A DNA stretch of 64,000 bases from Rhizophagus irregularis (taxonomy: Eukaryota > Glomeromycota > Glomeromycetes > Glomerales > Glomeraceae). Shown piece by piece: positions 1 through 11,699 of the stretch. Every line of letters begins with the position of its first letter. Position 1 is the first letter of the stretch. The stretch lies in assembly GCF_026210795.1 (NCBI RefSeq), contig NC_089432.1:4960001-5024000 (forward strand), read 5' to 3'. The translations under genes were made by a program, and so were the position numbers. A model generated the notes under the pieces. The model worked only from the letters and a program-made list of their open reading frames with translations, had not been told where the DNA came from and searched no databases.

Positions 1-933
1 ACTGTAGAAAGTTATTTAGAACTTATATATGGGCCTTTAATACCTGAGAATGAAGAAGAGAATGCTGAAGATAATATAAGTGATTCAAGTTCTGTTAGTA
101 GTGATGATGATATTCCAACTGCTGGAAATCAACATTGGCAACATACACAAAGCCAGAGTCAAGGACGAGGATGAGGACGAGAACAAGGACGAGGTCGTGG
201 TCGTGGTCTTGGTCGTGGTCGTGGTCGTGGTTGCGGCCATAGTCATGGTGGACATGGTCATATTTTGCAAAGACCAAATAATGAAGTTGAAGACATAAAT
301 CAAGTCGAATATCTTCCTCCGGTGAATAATCTTGAAGGTATTCTCAAGAAAGTTCGTGCAGCTATTTACCTTTCTTTAGAGACACATTGGAATGTGCCAA
401 GCGAATTATCATTGGTTGCAACAATATTAGATCCCAGAATGAAAAGCTTCCTATATGTGGAAGACTTACATCGTGAGGAACAAAAAACACAAGCTGAATC
501 TCTTTTAAGTAACCTCTATACTCAGCTCAAGCATGATTTGGAACTTCCAGAGGAAGTTAGATCACCCATTTTGGATGATGATGATGATATATTTGAAAGG
601 ATGTGGGCCAGTAACCAACAGTTAACACAAACAGGTAATAATGATAATAATGAAATTATGTGTTACTTGCGGTGTCCTGATGAACCGAAAAGTACAGATC
701 CTTTGGTATGGTGGAGGGATCATAGATCAAGTTATCCCATTCTATCAAAATTAGCTCAAAAATATCTCTCAATTCCCTCTACATCTGTACCAAGCGAACG
801 GCTCTTCTCTGACGCTGGTAATCACGTTTCTGCAAAAAGAACACGATTGGCTCCCGATTTAGTTGATCGAATTTTATTTTTAAAACGTAATAGTACATAT
901 TTTCCCATATTTCCACCTTTAGAGAACAAATGA
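1..933 (+). pseudogene. hAT-family transposase, C-terminal part, cut by window start
   Basis: One frame runs from the first base to the stop at 931-933. It contains ETHWNVPSELSLVATILDP and, near the end, the hAT C-terminal dimerisation signature around SVPSERLFSDAG, which identifies a hAT (Ac-like) transposase. The N-terminal DNA-binding and first catalytic parts lie outside the window. An arginine/glycine-rich run (GRGRG repeats, about 160-235) interrupts the RNase H-like region, and a TGA at 172-174 breaks the frame inside this CGA/GGA-rich repeat, consistent with a single C-to-T change. The rest of the frame is open, so inactivation looks recent, or the RG stretch is a non-coding expansion. 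The terminal inverted repeats cannot be judged from this end. Family call is firm; loss of function is likely but rests on one codon. Confidence 0.85.
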
Positions 934-1097
934 TTGATTTTAGTATAATATAATTAGGAAAACTTAGTATAAATAACATATATAATATGAACAATGTATA
1001 TACTATATGAATAATATAAATAAAATTTCATTGCGTTTATGGTCTAATCACAAAAGGTGCCAATTCGGGCAAATTTTTAGTTAATAAACTTCCGAAC
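934..1097. other. hAT 3' untranslated/flanking sequence
   Basis: Short AT-rich stretch between the transposase stop and the 34-bp tandem repeats. No gene or clear terminal repeat seen. Confidence 0.4.
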
Positions 1098-1268
1098 GAA
1101 ACGAATGAAACCGGATATAATAAATCTGGATGAAACGAATGAAACCGGATATAATAAATCTGGATGAAACGAATGAAACCGGATATAATAAATCCGGATG
1201 AAACGAATGAAACCGGATATAATAAATCTGGATGAACGAATGAAACCGGATATAATAAATTCGGATGA
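1098..1268. repeat. 34-bp minisatellite, five units
   Basis: About five head-to-tail copies of a 34-bp unit (GAAACGAATGAAACCGGATA then TAATAAATCTGGAT). Units differ at one or two positions and the fifth lacks two bases. A reading frame crosses it on the minus strand but only as a by-product of the repeat. Confidence 0.9.
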
Positions 1269-1434
1269 AGCCGAAGCAACTGAATCTCTCCGGTGTTAAA
1301 TCTGAATCGGGAGAATCTGGATTTAAATCCGAATGTCGAAGGTCGGATCCAAACCCTACTCAAGGCAGATTTATTCATTGATACTGTCAATCGAATAATC
1401 ATGTGACCGACGATCATGTTACGAATGTTGCAAA

Positions 1435-1580
1435 TGTTACGAATGTTTAATATGTTAAACATGTTTAACATATGCAACATATTTAACATATATAACATAT
1501 GCAACATATAACACATATTTAACATATTACATTTGTTAAATATATAGCATTTATTTAATATGTTTAACATGATTAGCATA
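1435..1580. repeat. AT-rich palindromic short repeats
   Basis: A run of partly palindromic ATGTTTAACAT / CATATGCAACATA words. Simple-sequence expansion with no coding content; the minus-strand frame through it encodes only repeated Met/Leu/Asn words. Confidence 0.7.
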
Positions 1581-2370
1581 GTTATTTTTGTTATAAATAT
1601 ATGTGTTCCAAGCCAATGTAAAAGACAGATAATTCTGTTATATTTTAATAAAAGCATTTATTAAATAAATTATCTCATTTTTTTATTTTTATAGTTTGTT
1701 ATATTTGTGAGTCATATTTGCGTCTGAGTGTATATGCCCGTGTGTGCAATACCGTATTCGCATTTGACTGAAATTTCATTTTATTTTATTGTGTAACCTT
1801 CGTAAATTGATCGACAGTGATATATTTACTAATATTTACATATAGCTATTTTCACTTTGCGTTCATTAATATTATTTAATATTTATTTTATTCAATTATC
1901 CTTCTGCTTACCATACACCCATACGCTTATTTTTATAAGCATACAAGAACTGGCTTAACAATACCCATGGAATAACAAGTATTTATCAATTTATCTCTAA
2001 CCACTCTTCATTATTTGTAAAAAAAAGTTCCTATCTTATCCTATTTTAAAAAGGTCTAAAAAGGTTAGATTATAAGCTTTAATCATTAGCAACGCTCGTA
2101 CTAAACCCAATCCAAATTTCAAAATTAACAACCTTAGGTTGTACACACAAAAGAAACTTTTTATTTAACCAAAAGAATTTTTTATTATGTTAAATAAAAA
2201 AAATTTTTTATACAAAATTTAAAATCTATGAATCTAAGTCGCCGCAGATCAATCTAATCTAGTTTAATACTGTAACACTTGTTATAAGAATGATTATTAA
2301 ACTTTAATAAAGTACTATATTCCATTAAAATGATATCGACAGAAAATTTGATTGATTGCATAAGAATTAA
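1581..2370. other. gene-free AT-rich stretch downstream of kinase 1
   Basis: No coding signal on either strand and no terminal repeats recognised. It holds the 3' flank of the minus-strand kinase gene that ends at 2371. Confidence 0.5.
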
Positions 2371-4681
2371 CTATGAAATTATTGAACTTTTTTGAAGTAC
2401 TTTTAATCTATTTTGTGCTTTTTGATATCCTTGTTTAGCAGATTTTTTATACCAATAAACCGCTTTATCTATATCTTTTTTAATTCCTCTTCCATATTCA
2501 TACATAATACCAAGATTATATGGTGCTACTTTATTACCTAAATCTGCAGATTTTTGAAATAATTCAAATGCTTTTTGATTATTAACGTTAGTACCAATAC
2601 CACAAATATAACAAAACCCTAACATTGTTATTCCATCTAAATCTCCTCCTTTAGCTGATTTCTCAAATAATTTAAAAGATTTATTATAATCTTTTTCAAC
2701 ACCTACTCCATCTTTATAACAAATACCTAAATTATATATAGCTATTATATTTTCATTATTTGCAGCTTTTTCATACCAATAAAAAGCCATTTTTAAATCT
2801 TTTTTAATACCTATTCCATCTTCATAACAACAACCAAGAAATATTTGTCCTGCAGTATAATCTTTATTAGCAACTTTTACAAAATATTCAAAAGCTAATT
2901 TTTCATTTTTTAAAGTTCCACGTCCATATAAATAACAAATACCAACATAATATTGAGCCAAAATTTGATTTTTTTTTGATGCATTAATGAATAAATTGAA
3001 TGCTTTCTCATGATTTTCATTTGTTTCAATTCCAAGATAATTAAAATATCCAAATAAAAATAAAGAATTTGAATTATTTTGATTACTGGTATTATTATTA
3101 TTTGATAATAACCAATTATAAATTTCTTTTGAATTGATATTATGATTATTAAAAAAGCTAATGGTTTGTTGTTTTACTAATTTTGATACAATTCCTTTAT
3201 TTAATAATTTAAAAATAAAATCATTAATTTCAGTAACTAGTCCATTATAAACTTTTTCAGATGATGATTTTATATTATTAATTTCTTTTGAATCTATATT
3301 ATCAAAATTTTCCATAAGTTCAGATAATTCTCCATGTGGACCTGGATTATTATTACTGCTTAAAGGAACCTCATTAAGTTCTTGTTTGCCTGATGATTGT
3401 TGATCTTCTATTATTGCATCAATTTTTGTAACGATCGCTTTCAACCAATCAACAACTTGAAATATGGTAGGACGATTATCTGGCTCACCATCCCAACATT
3501 CTGAAAAAATAATTTAAGATTAACTTTTACTAAATATAAATAATTAAATTTCAAAATTTTTACTTACTAGTATAAATATTTATATAATTTTCAGATGTTT
3601 CAGGAACAATAGATTCTCTAAGACCTTGACTAATTTCTAAAGCCAAACCAACATCATATTGTTCACCTTCATTATAGAAAGGAGGTTGACCACTAGACAA
3701 TTCCCATAATAATACGCCAATACTATAAATATCACTTTTTTCATTTAATGAATACATTGGCATTTTTTGATTATTATGACTATTTCTTCGAGTGTTAAAA
3801 CATTTTGGGTCAACATAAGGAACCATTCCAAATAATTTAGATTGAAAATTGGATGATGCTCCAATTCTTTTTGATAATCCAAAATCTGCTAATTTGATTG
3901 TTTTTTGATGAACTAATATATTATTGGAATGCTATTTAATTAAAAAAAAAATTAAATGAGATGAATAAATGAAAAATAATATAGTTAATAACTAAATAAT
4001 CATTATAAATGATTTTATAAATTACTGTACCAAATCACGATGAACAATCCCCTCATTATGTAAGCATGATACGGCGCAAGCTAATTGGTACGCCATATTA
4101 TATCTGTCATCCCAAGTAAGGTTATTATAATTATTTTTTAAATAGCTTCGAAGATTACCACTATCTGCATACTCCATTACTAACCAATAATTTTGTAGGT
4201 GCTTATTTTGATTTTCTAATAAAAGAATTACATAATTTTGTAAATAGAGATTTTTAATAATTTAACGTTAATTATTACAAGATATCTTTATAATACCTAG
4301 CTCATATTTTGTTATTCCATAGCAACGAATGATATTATCATGAAAATCGACTTTACGTTGAATTTTTAACTAAATAAATATAAATTTTTATGAATAAAAT
4401 GAAAAGTCATAAAATGGATTAAAAAATTTAATTACCTCACGAACAATTTCTTTAACAGTGACATTATTAAGATTAAAAAAAGATTTTAATGCAAAACATT
4501 TTTCTAGGTTTTTCAAATTTGCACGATACACTTTTCCGAAACCTCCAGTACCAATTTCTTGAAAGTTTCTAAAATCGTTATATTCGTAATAATTTAAGAG
4601 TTCTTTATCAATAGCTTCTTCAATCCATTTAATCCATTCATTTGTATTCTCAGTATTATGCATTTTAATGTTATCAAACAT
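2371..4681 (-). CDS. Protein kinase (TKL-like) with C-terminal Sel1 repeats, copy 1
   Basis: Five exons, complement of join(2371..3500, 3568..3931, 4031..4215, 4297..4369, 4436..4681), giving 665 aa. All junctions are GT-AG and phases close. The kinase domain (about residues 38-305) has the glycine loop GTGGFGKV, the ALK lysine, HRDLHSNN, and ADFGLSKR followed by VPYVDPK in the APE region, so it should be an active Ser/Thr or dual-specificity kinase. A linker of about 110 residues leads to five Sel1-like repeats (about 425-655; motif A-x-Y-x-LG..Y..G.G..KD..KA..WY.KAA), which usually form a solenoid for protein binding. It is the only minus-strand member of the array. The start is set by homology of [16 protein letters not shown] to the MSDNKQ start of the other copies. 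No signal peptide or membrane segment, so probably cytosolic. Substrate unknown. Confidence 0.9.
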
Positions 4682-4775
4682 AGTGAATTTAACAGATAAT
4701 ATTAATGATAATGAATTGAAAGGTCAAAGTTTTATAAAATTTTTAATTAACTGAAATTATTCTATTTTAAGTATG
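4682..4775 (-). promoter_or_regulatory. Diverged copy of the family's proximal upstream module
   Basis: Read on the minus strand, ATACTTAAAATAGAATAATT, then TTTTATAAAACTTTGACC and TTTCAATTC, lines up in order with ATACTTAAATTGGAGTTATT ... TTTTACAACCTTGACC ... GTTCAATTTTATC found just before the start codons of the plus-strand copies. The shared block probably holds the core promoter. Function is inferred from conservation and position only. Confidence 0.55.
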
Positions 4776-7472
4776 TTATGCAAGATCTTCTTTGGATTAT
4801 AGTCACACTGTGTCACCAGTATCACCAACAGAAACAGTTGTCAGTCGGGACGATATATCAGCCGGTAAATTTTTTCTCAGAAAAAAATTATCACGTGATT
4901 ATCATCTGCATGTGTAGCCATGAACCCCTTCACTGGTTGAAAAGACGAAGATTTAACTAGCCGGTTAAAGAGTTGAAATGCATTAAAAAAGGAAAAGTCA
5001 AATTCTGAGACAATGGGAAAATAGATTATGTAAGCATGACAAAGCAATGATCTGCATCCAAAAAAAGGAAACCCGATGAGAACAAAATTTTATCGTTTAA
5101 CGTATTTGTTTCGTACGCTTCGTAGTGCTAAATATAGTTCCGAGACCAAACATATTAAAGGACATTTTATAATTTTTTTCATTTTTTTCATTTTTTTTAA
5201 AAAAAAATAGAATCTTAAAAAAAATTAGATTTTGAATTGCCATAGAATTACGACACATAACAATTTGATTAGTAAATTCATATTGCTAAATAAATTATTT
5301 AAAAATGGTATATTTTTTGTAATATGTAAAGTATAATTATAAGATAAAAAAATTGGTCATTCTATTATAATTATCATAATAAAAAATTGATTTAAATAAA
5401 TATGTTAATCATTATATATTGAAATGTTTGGAGGATACATACTGTAATTGAACGAGAAAGTTTAATACCTTTCATTACAGGTTTTATAAAATAACAATTT
5501 TGTTTCTACATTGTTAACGAGATATTTAATATTTTCAATTGCAGAAATTTTGCTTACAATGATAATTTTATTATTCCTGAAAATATAAATAATTATAAAT
5601 TTACATAAATTAAATAAATGGTTATCGTTATTGTAGCAAAATAATCAGAAGGTGATGATAGGCCAAATATGGGAACGATAAAAGTTTAAATAAATATAAT
5701 AAACCACTCAACCAATTAGGTTCCCTACCTTTTTTGCCAAACCTAGGGATTGAAAAGGAAAAATAATGATTATCGCCAGCAGGTTATTTCCTCATAGCTA
5801 AGAACGATTTTGAAATATTTTTTTTTCAGTCTTATCACTTGTAAAACATGTAAAGCGTTATTTTCTATTTCTTTGTCAACCGGCTCGTTCACCAAGTATT
5901 TCTTGGTTTTACAAAATTCCTTTCCACCAAGAAATACTGTATATAATATTTTATTGCGGGGACAAATAGCTTATTTTAACTATGTCACGTTCTCGTTCTT
6001 AAATTTCTCGTTATGAGTTTATCCGTTGAACGCAGTAATCCTTATGAATGACACTCTTATCACATGATTTAAGGTGATAATGGTTATTACGTATATTGTT
6101 ATTCGTCCATTTTTACTACATTTAAGCTTAAGGATCGCTTCACACACGCAGTCATTTCGATTTAAGTATTTTAGCTGGTAAAGTAATATCCATAAAAAAA
6201 TATCTGATGAGAAATAGAGTAGCAAGAGCAAGGGTAAAATTATTTACTTTTATTACATTCACATATGCGTACCGTATAGTAGTTATCGTTATGGCTTGAC
6301 GTTAATATATAATCCCGATTTACTGAATTCTACTATAAAAATCCTTTGGAATATTATTAATTTTTTTTCATACATTGAAACAATGACTTAATTAATAGCA
6401 AGGACAGGGATAAATATTAAAACATTTAGTCGTCATTTATTTTATTTTACCTTATTTTTTTTTGTATTAGTTATGTGAAAACCTTAATCTTGGCAAAAAC
6501 AACAGGTGATTTCATCGAAAAAAAAAATAATTCATTACTAAAAAAAAAATTAAAAAATTTAATACATATTAAACCAAAATATTCATGTTAAAAGTTTAAA
6601 AGTTTCAATAATAAAAGCTGCCATAGAATCTAATGATTTAGAAGAATATAGAAAGATTACTGAAGAATATGGTCAATTTACATACCTAAAAGAAGATGTA
6701 AAAAAAGGAACTGAAGAGAAGACCTAAAGAAATATCGGGTGAAGATATAACGGTGATCTGCTCATTATGTTGGCAAAAATCATATTATACTCAACGTAAA
6801 AATACAATATAAACATGAGCTCCATGTAAAATTTATGCCGTATAACCTACCAATGATACAAGTAACTCTTTGAACAATATTAACTCCAGACTTAATAACG
6901 GTTTCACGTTCTCTAGCCTAATTAATTTCATTTGCAAATTTATTATTTTTTTTAAAATGATTTTTTTGGTAATTATTATTTTTTTCTTTTTTTGTAATAT
7001 TACATACAATATACCTAAAATATACTTGAAGGCGATATTTTAATTTCCTCGTGCAAATAAATGATCGACAGAGTCCAGCTTATACAAAACTGCCTTATAT
7101 ATTGTACTATACCTACAAGATCTGGTTGATCAATATAATAATTGGTCAATATAAATAATCGGATTTTTTTATTGTGATAAACTTTTGGCACAGCGTACAG
7201 TATTGCGGCTAACTCCGAGCAATAAACAATAATCCGAGTTTGTATACCCTTCCTTTTTTGGATAATGCATTATGTTAATTATGATTCTGGAGAGATGCGT
7301 AGAAACGATCTCTTGTTACCTATTTATATATTACGCAGATATTAGTGGCGTTGTACAACTATTATTATAGAACAGAATTGCATAAATAGGCTTTTTTTTT
7401 CGTTATCGTACAAAATATAACTTTTACAATTTAATCCTATCGTTTATAAAATTTTTCTTATTATTATTCATT
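4776..7472. other. gene-free region between divergent kinase copies 1 and 2
   Basis: About 2.7 kb of AT-rich sequence. Short frames (for example 5810-6016 and 6019-6231) show no family resemblance or codon pattern. Around 6604-6725 a plus-strand stretch reads as KAAIESNDLEEYRKITEEYG followed by QFTYLKEDVKKG before a stop, which looks like a scrap of a real coding exon of unidentified family. No other feature seen. Confidence 0.45.
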
Positions 7473-9017
7473 ATGTCTAATAATACAACAATACAAGATA
7501 CCGAAAATACAAATGAATCGAACGCTTGGATTGAAGAAGTTATTGATAAAGATCACTTAAATTATTACGATTACAACCAATTTAGTAACATTCAAGAAAT
7601 TGGTTCCGGAGATTTTGGAAAAGTGTACCGTGCAAATTTGAAAAATTTAGAAAAATTTTTTACGTTAAAATCTTTTTTTAATCTTGACAATATCACTATG
7701 AAAGAGATTGTTCGTGAGGTAATTAATATTAAATATATATATTTTTTTTACAATCCATGATTTTTATTGTTTTTTAAAAATTTAAAATTTAAAATTTATT
7801 TAGTTAAAAATTCAGCATGAAGTTGGTTTTCATGATAATATCATTCGTTACCATGGAATATCAAAATTTGAATCAGGTATTATAAATTACTTTAAAAAGT
7901 GTAATATTCTAAGTTTTATTTATAAAATCTCATTTCAATAACTGTTTTTTTTCTTAGAAGATAATGAACATCATATTAATTATATCCTGGTAATGGAATA
8001 CGCAGACAGTGGTAGCCTTCGAAACTATTTGAAGAATAATTTCGGTAAGCTTACTTGGAATGATAAGCATCATATGGCTTATCAGTTAGCTTGCGCTGTA
8101 TCATGCCTACATAATAAGGGAATTTCCCATTGTGACTTGGTAAACATATTTATTATAATGATAACGTTTATATTTTTATTTATTTATTAAAATATTTGTT
8201 TTTTTTAATAGCATTCTGGCAACATATTAGTTCATCAAAATATGATCAAATTGGATTTTGGGTTATCGAAAAGAATTGGAGCATCAATTAATTTTCAATC
8301 CAAAGAGATGATTCCTTATGTTGATCCAAAAATCTATAATAATAACAATAACCAAATAACACAAATGTTAACATTAAATGAAAAGAGTGATATTTACAGT
8401 ATTGGTGTGTTACTATGGGAAATTTCTAGTGGGTTACCTCCTTTTTATGCTAAAGATAATCAATATGATGTTAATTTAACTTTGGAGATTGCACAAGGTC
8501 TTAGAGAAGAAGTTGCTTTTGACACACCTGAAGATTACATAAAAATTTATACTAGTAAGTTTTAATTAATTTAATTATAATTTAATTATTACTTAACTAA
8601 TTTTGAATTATTTTTTCTTTTTAGAATGTTGGGGTGAACCAGATAATCGTCCTACTATATATCAAGTAGTTGATTGGTTAAAAGCAATTATTACAAAATC
8701 AAAATTAAAAGATTCTCAATTCTCAAACAATCAAAAATTTAATTCAAAATCAAAAGAAGAATTATTTCAATTTATCAAAAATTTTGATAAAATAAATATA
8801 AAAGAAATTGATCCTATAACAATAACAAATAAAAGAGAGAAACTTTTATTTGAAAAAGGTTATGATATAATAGTTGATGAAATAAATGATTATTTAATTA
8901 AATTAGCAAATAAAGGAATTGAATGGATATTATTAAGACAAGAAGTTATTAAATATTTTAATAATCATAATATAAATTTAAAAGAAATTTATAATTGGTT
9001 ATTAAATAATCAAGATG

Positions 9018-9049
<32 letters not shown>

Positions 9050-9739
9050 TCAAATATAATTTTTTTATTTGGATATTTTATATTTTTTGAAATTGAAACA
9101 AAACTTAATATTGAAAAAGCATTTAATTTATTTTTAATTGCATCAAAAAAGAATCATATATTTTCACAATATTTAGTTGGAAGTTGTTATAAATATGGTA
9201 ATGGTACTATAAAAAATGAAAAATTAGCTTTTGAATATTTTGAAAAATTGGCTAATAAAAATTTTACTTATGGTCAAGTTGAAATTGGTTTTATTTATAA
9301 AAATGGTATAGGTGTTAAAAAAAATTCAAAAAAAGCTTTTTATTGGTATGAAAAAGCTGCAAATAATGGTAATTTAACAGCTTTAAATACTCTTGGTCTT
9401 TATTATAAAAATGGTATTGAAGTTGAAAAAAATTATATTAAAGCTTTTGAATTATTTAAAAAATCTGCTAAAGATGTTTATCCAAATGGTTTAAATTCTT
9501 TAGGTTGTTGTTATGAATTAGGTATTGGAACTAATATTAATATGAAAAAAGCATTTGAATTATATCAAAAATCTGCAAATTTGGGTGATAAGGGTGCTCA
9601 ATATAATCTTGCTATGATGTATGAAAATGGAAAAGGTATTTTAAAAGATATAGATAAAGCTATTTATTGGTATGAAAAATCTGCTAAACAAGGTGATCAA
9701 GATGCACAATATGAATTGGATAAACTTAAAAATCAATAA
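7473..9739 (+). CDS. Kinase-like protein with Sel1 repeats, copy 2, altered catalytic core
   Basis: Five exons, join(7473..7718, 7804..7876, 7958..8139, 8212..8554, 8625..9739), 652 aa, frames and splice sites intact. The glycine loop is GSGDFGKV and the lysine is kept in TLK. The catalytic-loop arginine is replaced (HCDL in place of HRDL), one codon is missing just before DFG (KLDFG against KLADFG in its sisters), the activation segment is two codons shorter (SKEMIPYVDP against [12 protein letters not shown]), and [10 protein letters not shown] has lost its D. Every change is in frame, so the reading frame is being kept while catalysis may be weakened or redirected. Five clear Sel1 repeats follow (about residues 430-645), preceded by an asparagine run near 9017-9050. 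Sequence is more diverged from copies 3-7 than those are from each other. Likely a pseudokinase or low-activity kinase scaffold; that reading is inference. Confidence 0.85.
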
Positions 9740-10590
9740 TTTATAAAAAAATTCAATATTGTAAAATTGTAATAATGTAATCAAACTAAATGTAATTCTA
9801 CTACAAATAGAATATAATGTTTTAAGATAAAATGAATAAATTAAATATCATAGATATGAAAATGTTTGAATCAATTTAGAATTTTTTTTTTCCTAAAAAA
9901 GTTTAAACTCAAAATATGATACAAAATTTCAGGAAATCTATATTTTCATCGCTTTCCATTTGGATTGTTTTATTATCTTTTTTTTTACTTTTATAAACCT
10001 ATAACTTGGTCTTATTTTTTTTTGACTTCATTTCAACTTTTTTATCTTTTGCTGTTCCTAGTGCATTTAAAATAGTATATTACTTAAATTACATACCCTA
10101 TAAGAAAAAAATGTCCATAAGATGTACATAAAACAACTGATAAATAAGAGTCATTAATTAAACATAATTTAACCACCTTATGTATATAATTCAAACATCA
10201 AATACCTATATTTTAAACATAAAACATACATAAAAATGAGCCCATTTTGAACGAAATATGGTCATAATTTTGTCCATTTTATATCCGTTTTATATGCATA
10301 TTCTGTCCACTTTATGTACTAACTTTGTCATAATTTATCAATTTTATATTTATTATATGATCATATTTTATAAATTATTTATTCATTAAACATAATTAAA
10401 TGTTCAATTATTTATTTATCAAATGTATAATAAAATGTTGCTACTTACAAATATATTAAATTACAAACTATTCCACTATTTCTTTTGCTTGTTTACTTCA
10501 GTTGATCTTGGCGGATTTAACATTTTTTTTTGGTGTTTGTTCTATTTTAACCAATTTAGTATTATTCCTCTTACATCACATCACAACTGG
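9740..10590. other. gene-free AT-rich stretch
   Basis: 3' flank of copy 2 followed by AT-rich sequence with repeated TATGTACATAA and GTCCATTTTATA words. Similar words recur at 12890-13200, so both may belong to ends of a decayed element, but no clean inverted repeat could be drawn. The short plus frame at 10423-10635 is probably chance. Confidence 0.4.
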
Positions 10591-10759
10591 AACCTACAAA
10601 AGAGAACAAATGAAACGTTAGAGAATGTTCATTAAAGGAGATGAATTCAAATAAAATAGTTCTTAATTCTCTCATCAAGATCTGAAATCTGAAATCTACA
10701 CGTCTAAAAAAAAGAGAAAATAAAAGTTAGAAAAGTTTCTAATTAATTAAATAAAAATG

Positions 10760-11654
10760 AAATTATGCATTGGAATATACGAAACTTATATTTTAAACAT
10801 CTCATGTGTTCCAGACTTGAAACCTACAAAAGAGAATAAATGTTAGAAAACACTTCTGATTAAACACAAAAAAATAAAGTTTTGCAATGAGTATTGCGAA
10901 ACTTACCATTTCCATTCTCCTATTAATCAAAAAGTCCAAAGCTTACAAAAAGATAATAGTTTCTTTAAAAAAAGAATATGTTTTAAAGTCTGAATTAAAA
11001 CTTTGAATCTAAACACCCAAATTGAAGGCGAAACCTACAGCAAAAGAAAATAAAATGAAATGTTAACAAAGAAGAAAGAAAAAATGGAATATTAATAATG
11101 CTTACTCACGTCCCAAGTAAATAAAATCTTTTCATTTTCATATACCTTCCAAATGTCCAGTTCCTATAAAAGAAAATAAATTGAACATTAGTAATATTTA
11201 CTAATGTTCTTAATTAAAAAAACTCCTCCTCTCACTTACTTTTTTAAATACTTTCTAAAGTATTTGTTGGTTGAATCCCTACAATAAAAAAAAAAGGAAA
11301 TAAAATGTTAATACTTCCAAGGGTCAATCAATCTCAAAGTGTTGGAGAGTAACTACGAAAATAAAAAAAATATTTTTTATGTAAAAAAAAGATCGGATAT
11401 CTGATGATCTAATGATATTACATCAAATATCTGGATTAATTAGATTCAGATCACACTTCTAGTCCGAAGAGAGACTTAAAAAATTTTTTATTGCTAGTAT
11501 TTCACATGAATCGTTCAGAAAGACAAAAAAATTCACCTAAAAAATATAAGAAAAACAAACAGTTAGTGATATTTATTAACTCACGTCCAGAAAACTGAAA
11601 AACTGCCTAAAAGGGAAAAAAATCGAAAACTTACGAAAATGTTGCACTATGAAA
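10760..11654 (-). CDS. Possible multi-micro-exon gene of unknown function
   Basis: On the minus strand a series of GT-AG intervals separates very short exons: 11352-11315 (38 nt), 11278-11240 (39), 11163-11146 (18), 11034-11015 (20), 10941-10907 (35), and one starting at 10823. Several acceptors have CTAAC or TTAAC, a pyrimidine tract and TAG, and donors include GTAAGTGAG and GTAAGTTTCG. Spliced in this order the phases fit and the frame stays open for about 60 codons, with pieces LRLIDPWKDSTNKYFRKYLK, NWTFGRFRLQFG and LDFLINRRMEM. Earlier exons may lie at 11536, 11606-11585 and 11654-11635, also phase-compatible, but two of the implied introns are only 28 and 36 nt. The end past 10823 is unclear. 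I do not recognise the protein. It could be a real micro-exon gene, a decaying one, or a chance alignment in AT-rich DNA. Confidence 0.35.
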
Positions 11655-11699
11655 CTACAAAAGAATCACCTAGAAAAAAAAATAGAAATGTTAAAAATG

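Noticed and set aside
80-303. Overlapping open frames on both strands at 80-303
   Set aside because: They arise from the RG-coding repeat of the hAT frame read in other phases; amino-acid composition is purely repeat-driven.
1037-1657. 206-codon minus-strand frame
   Set aside because: Crosses the 34-bp minisatellite and the palindromic AT repeat; the predicted protein is only repeats.
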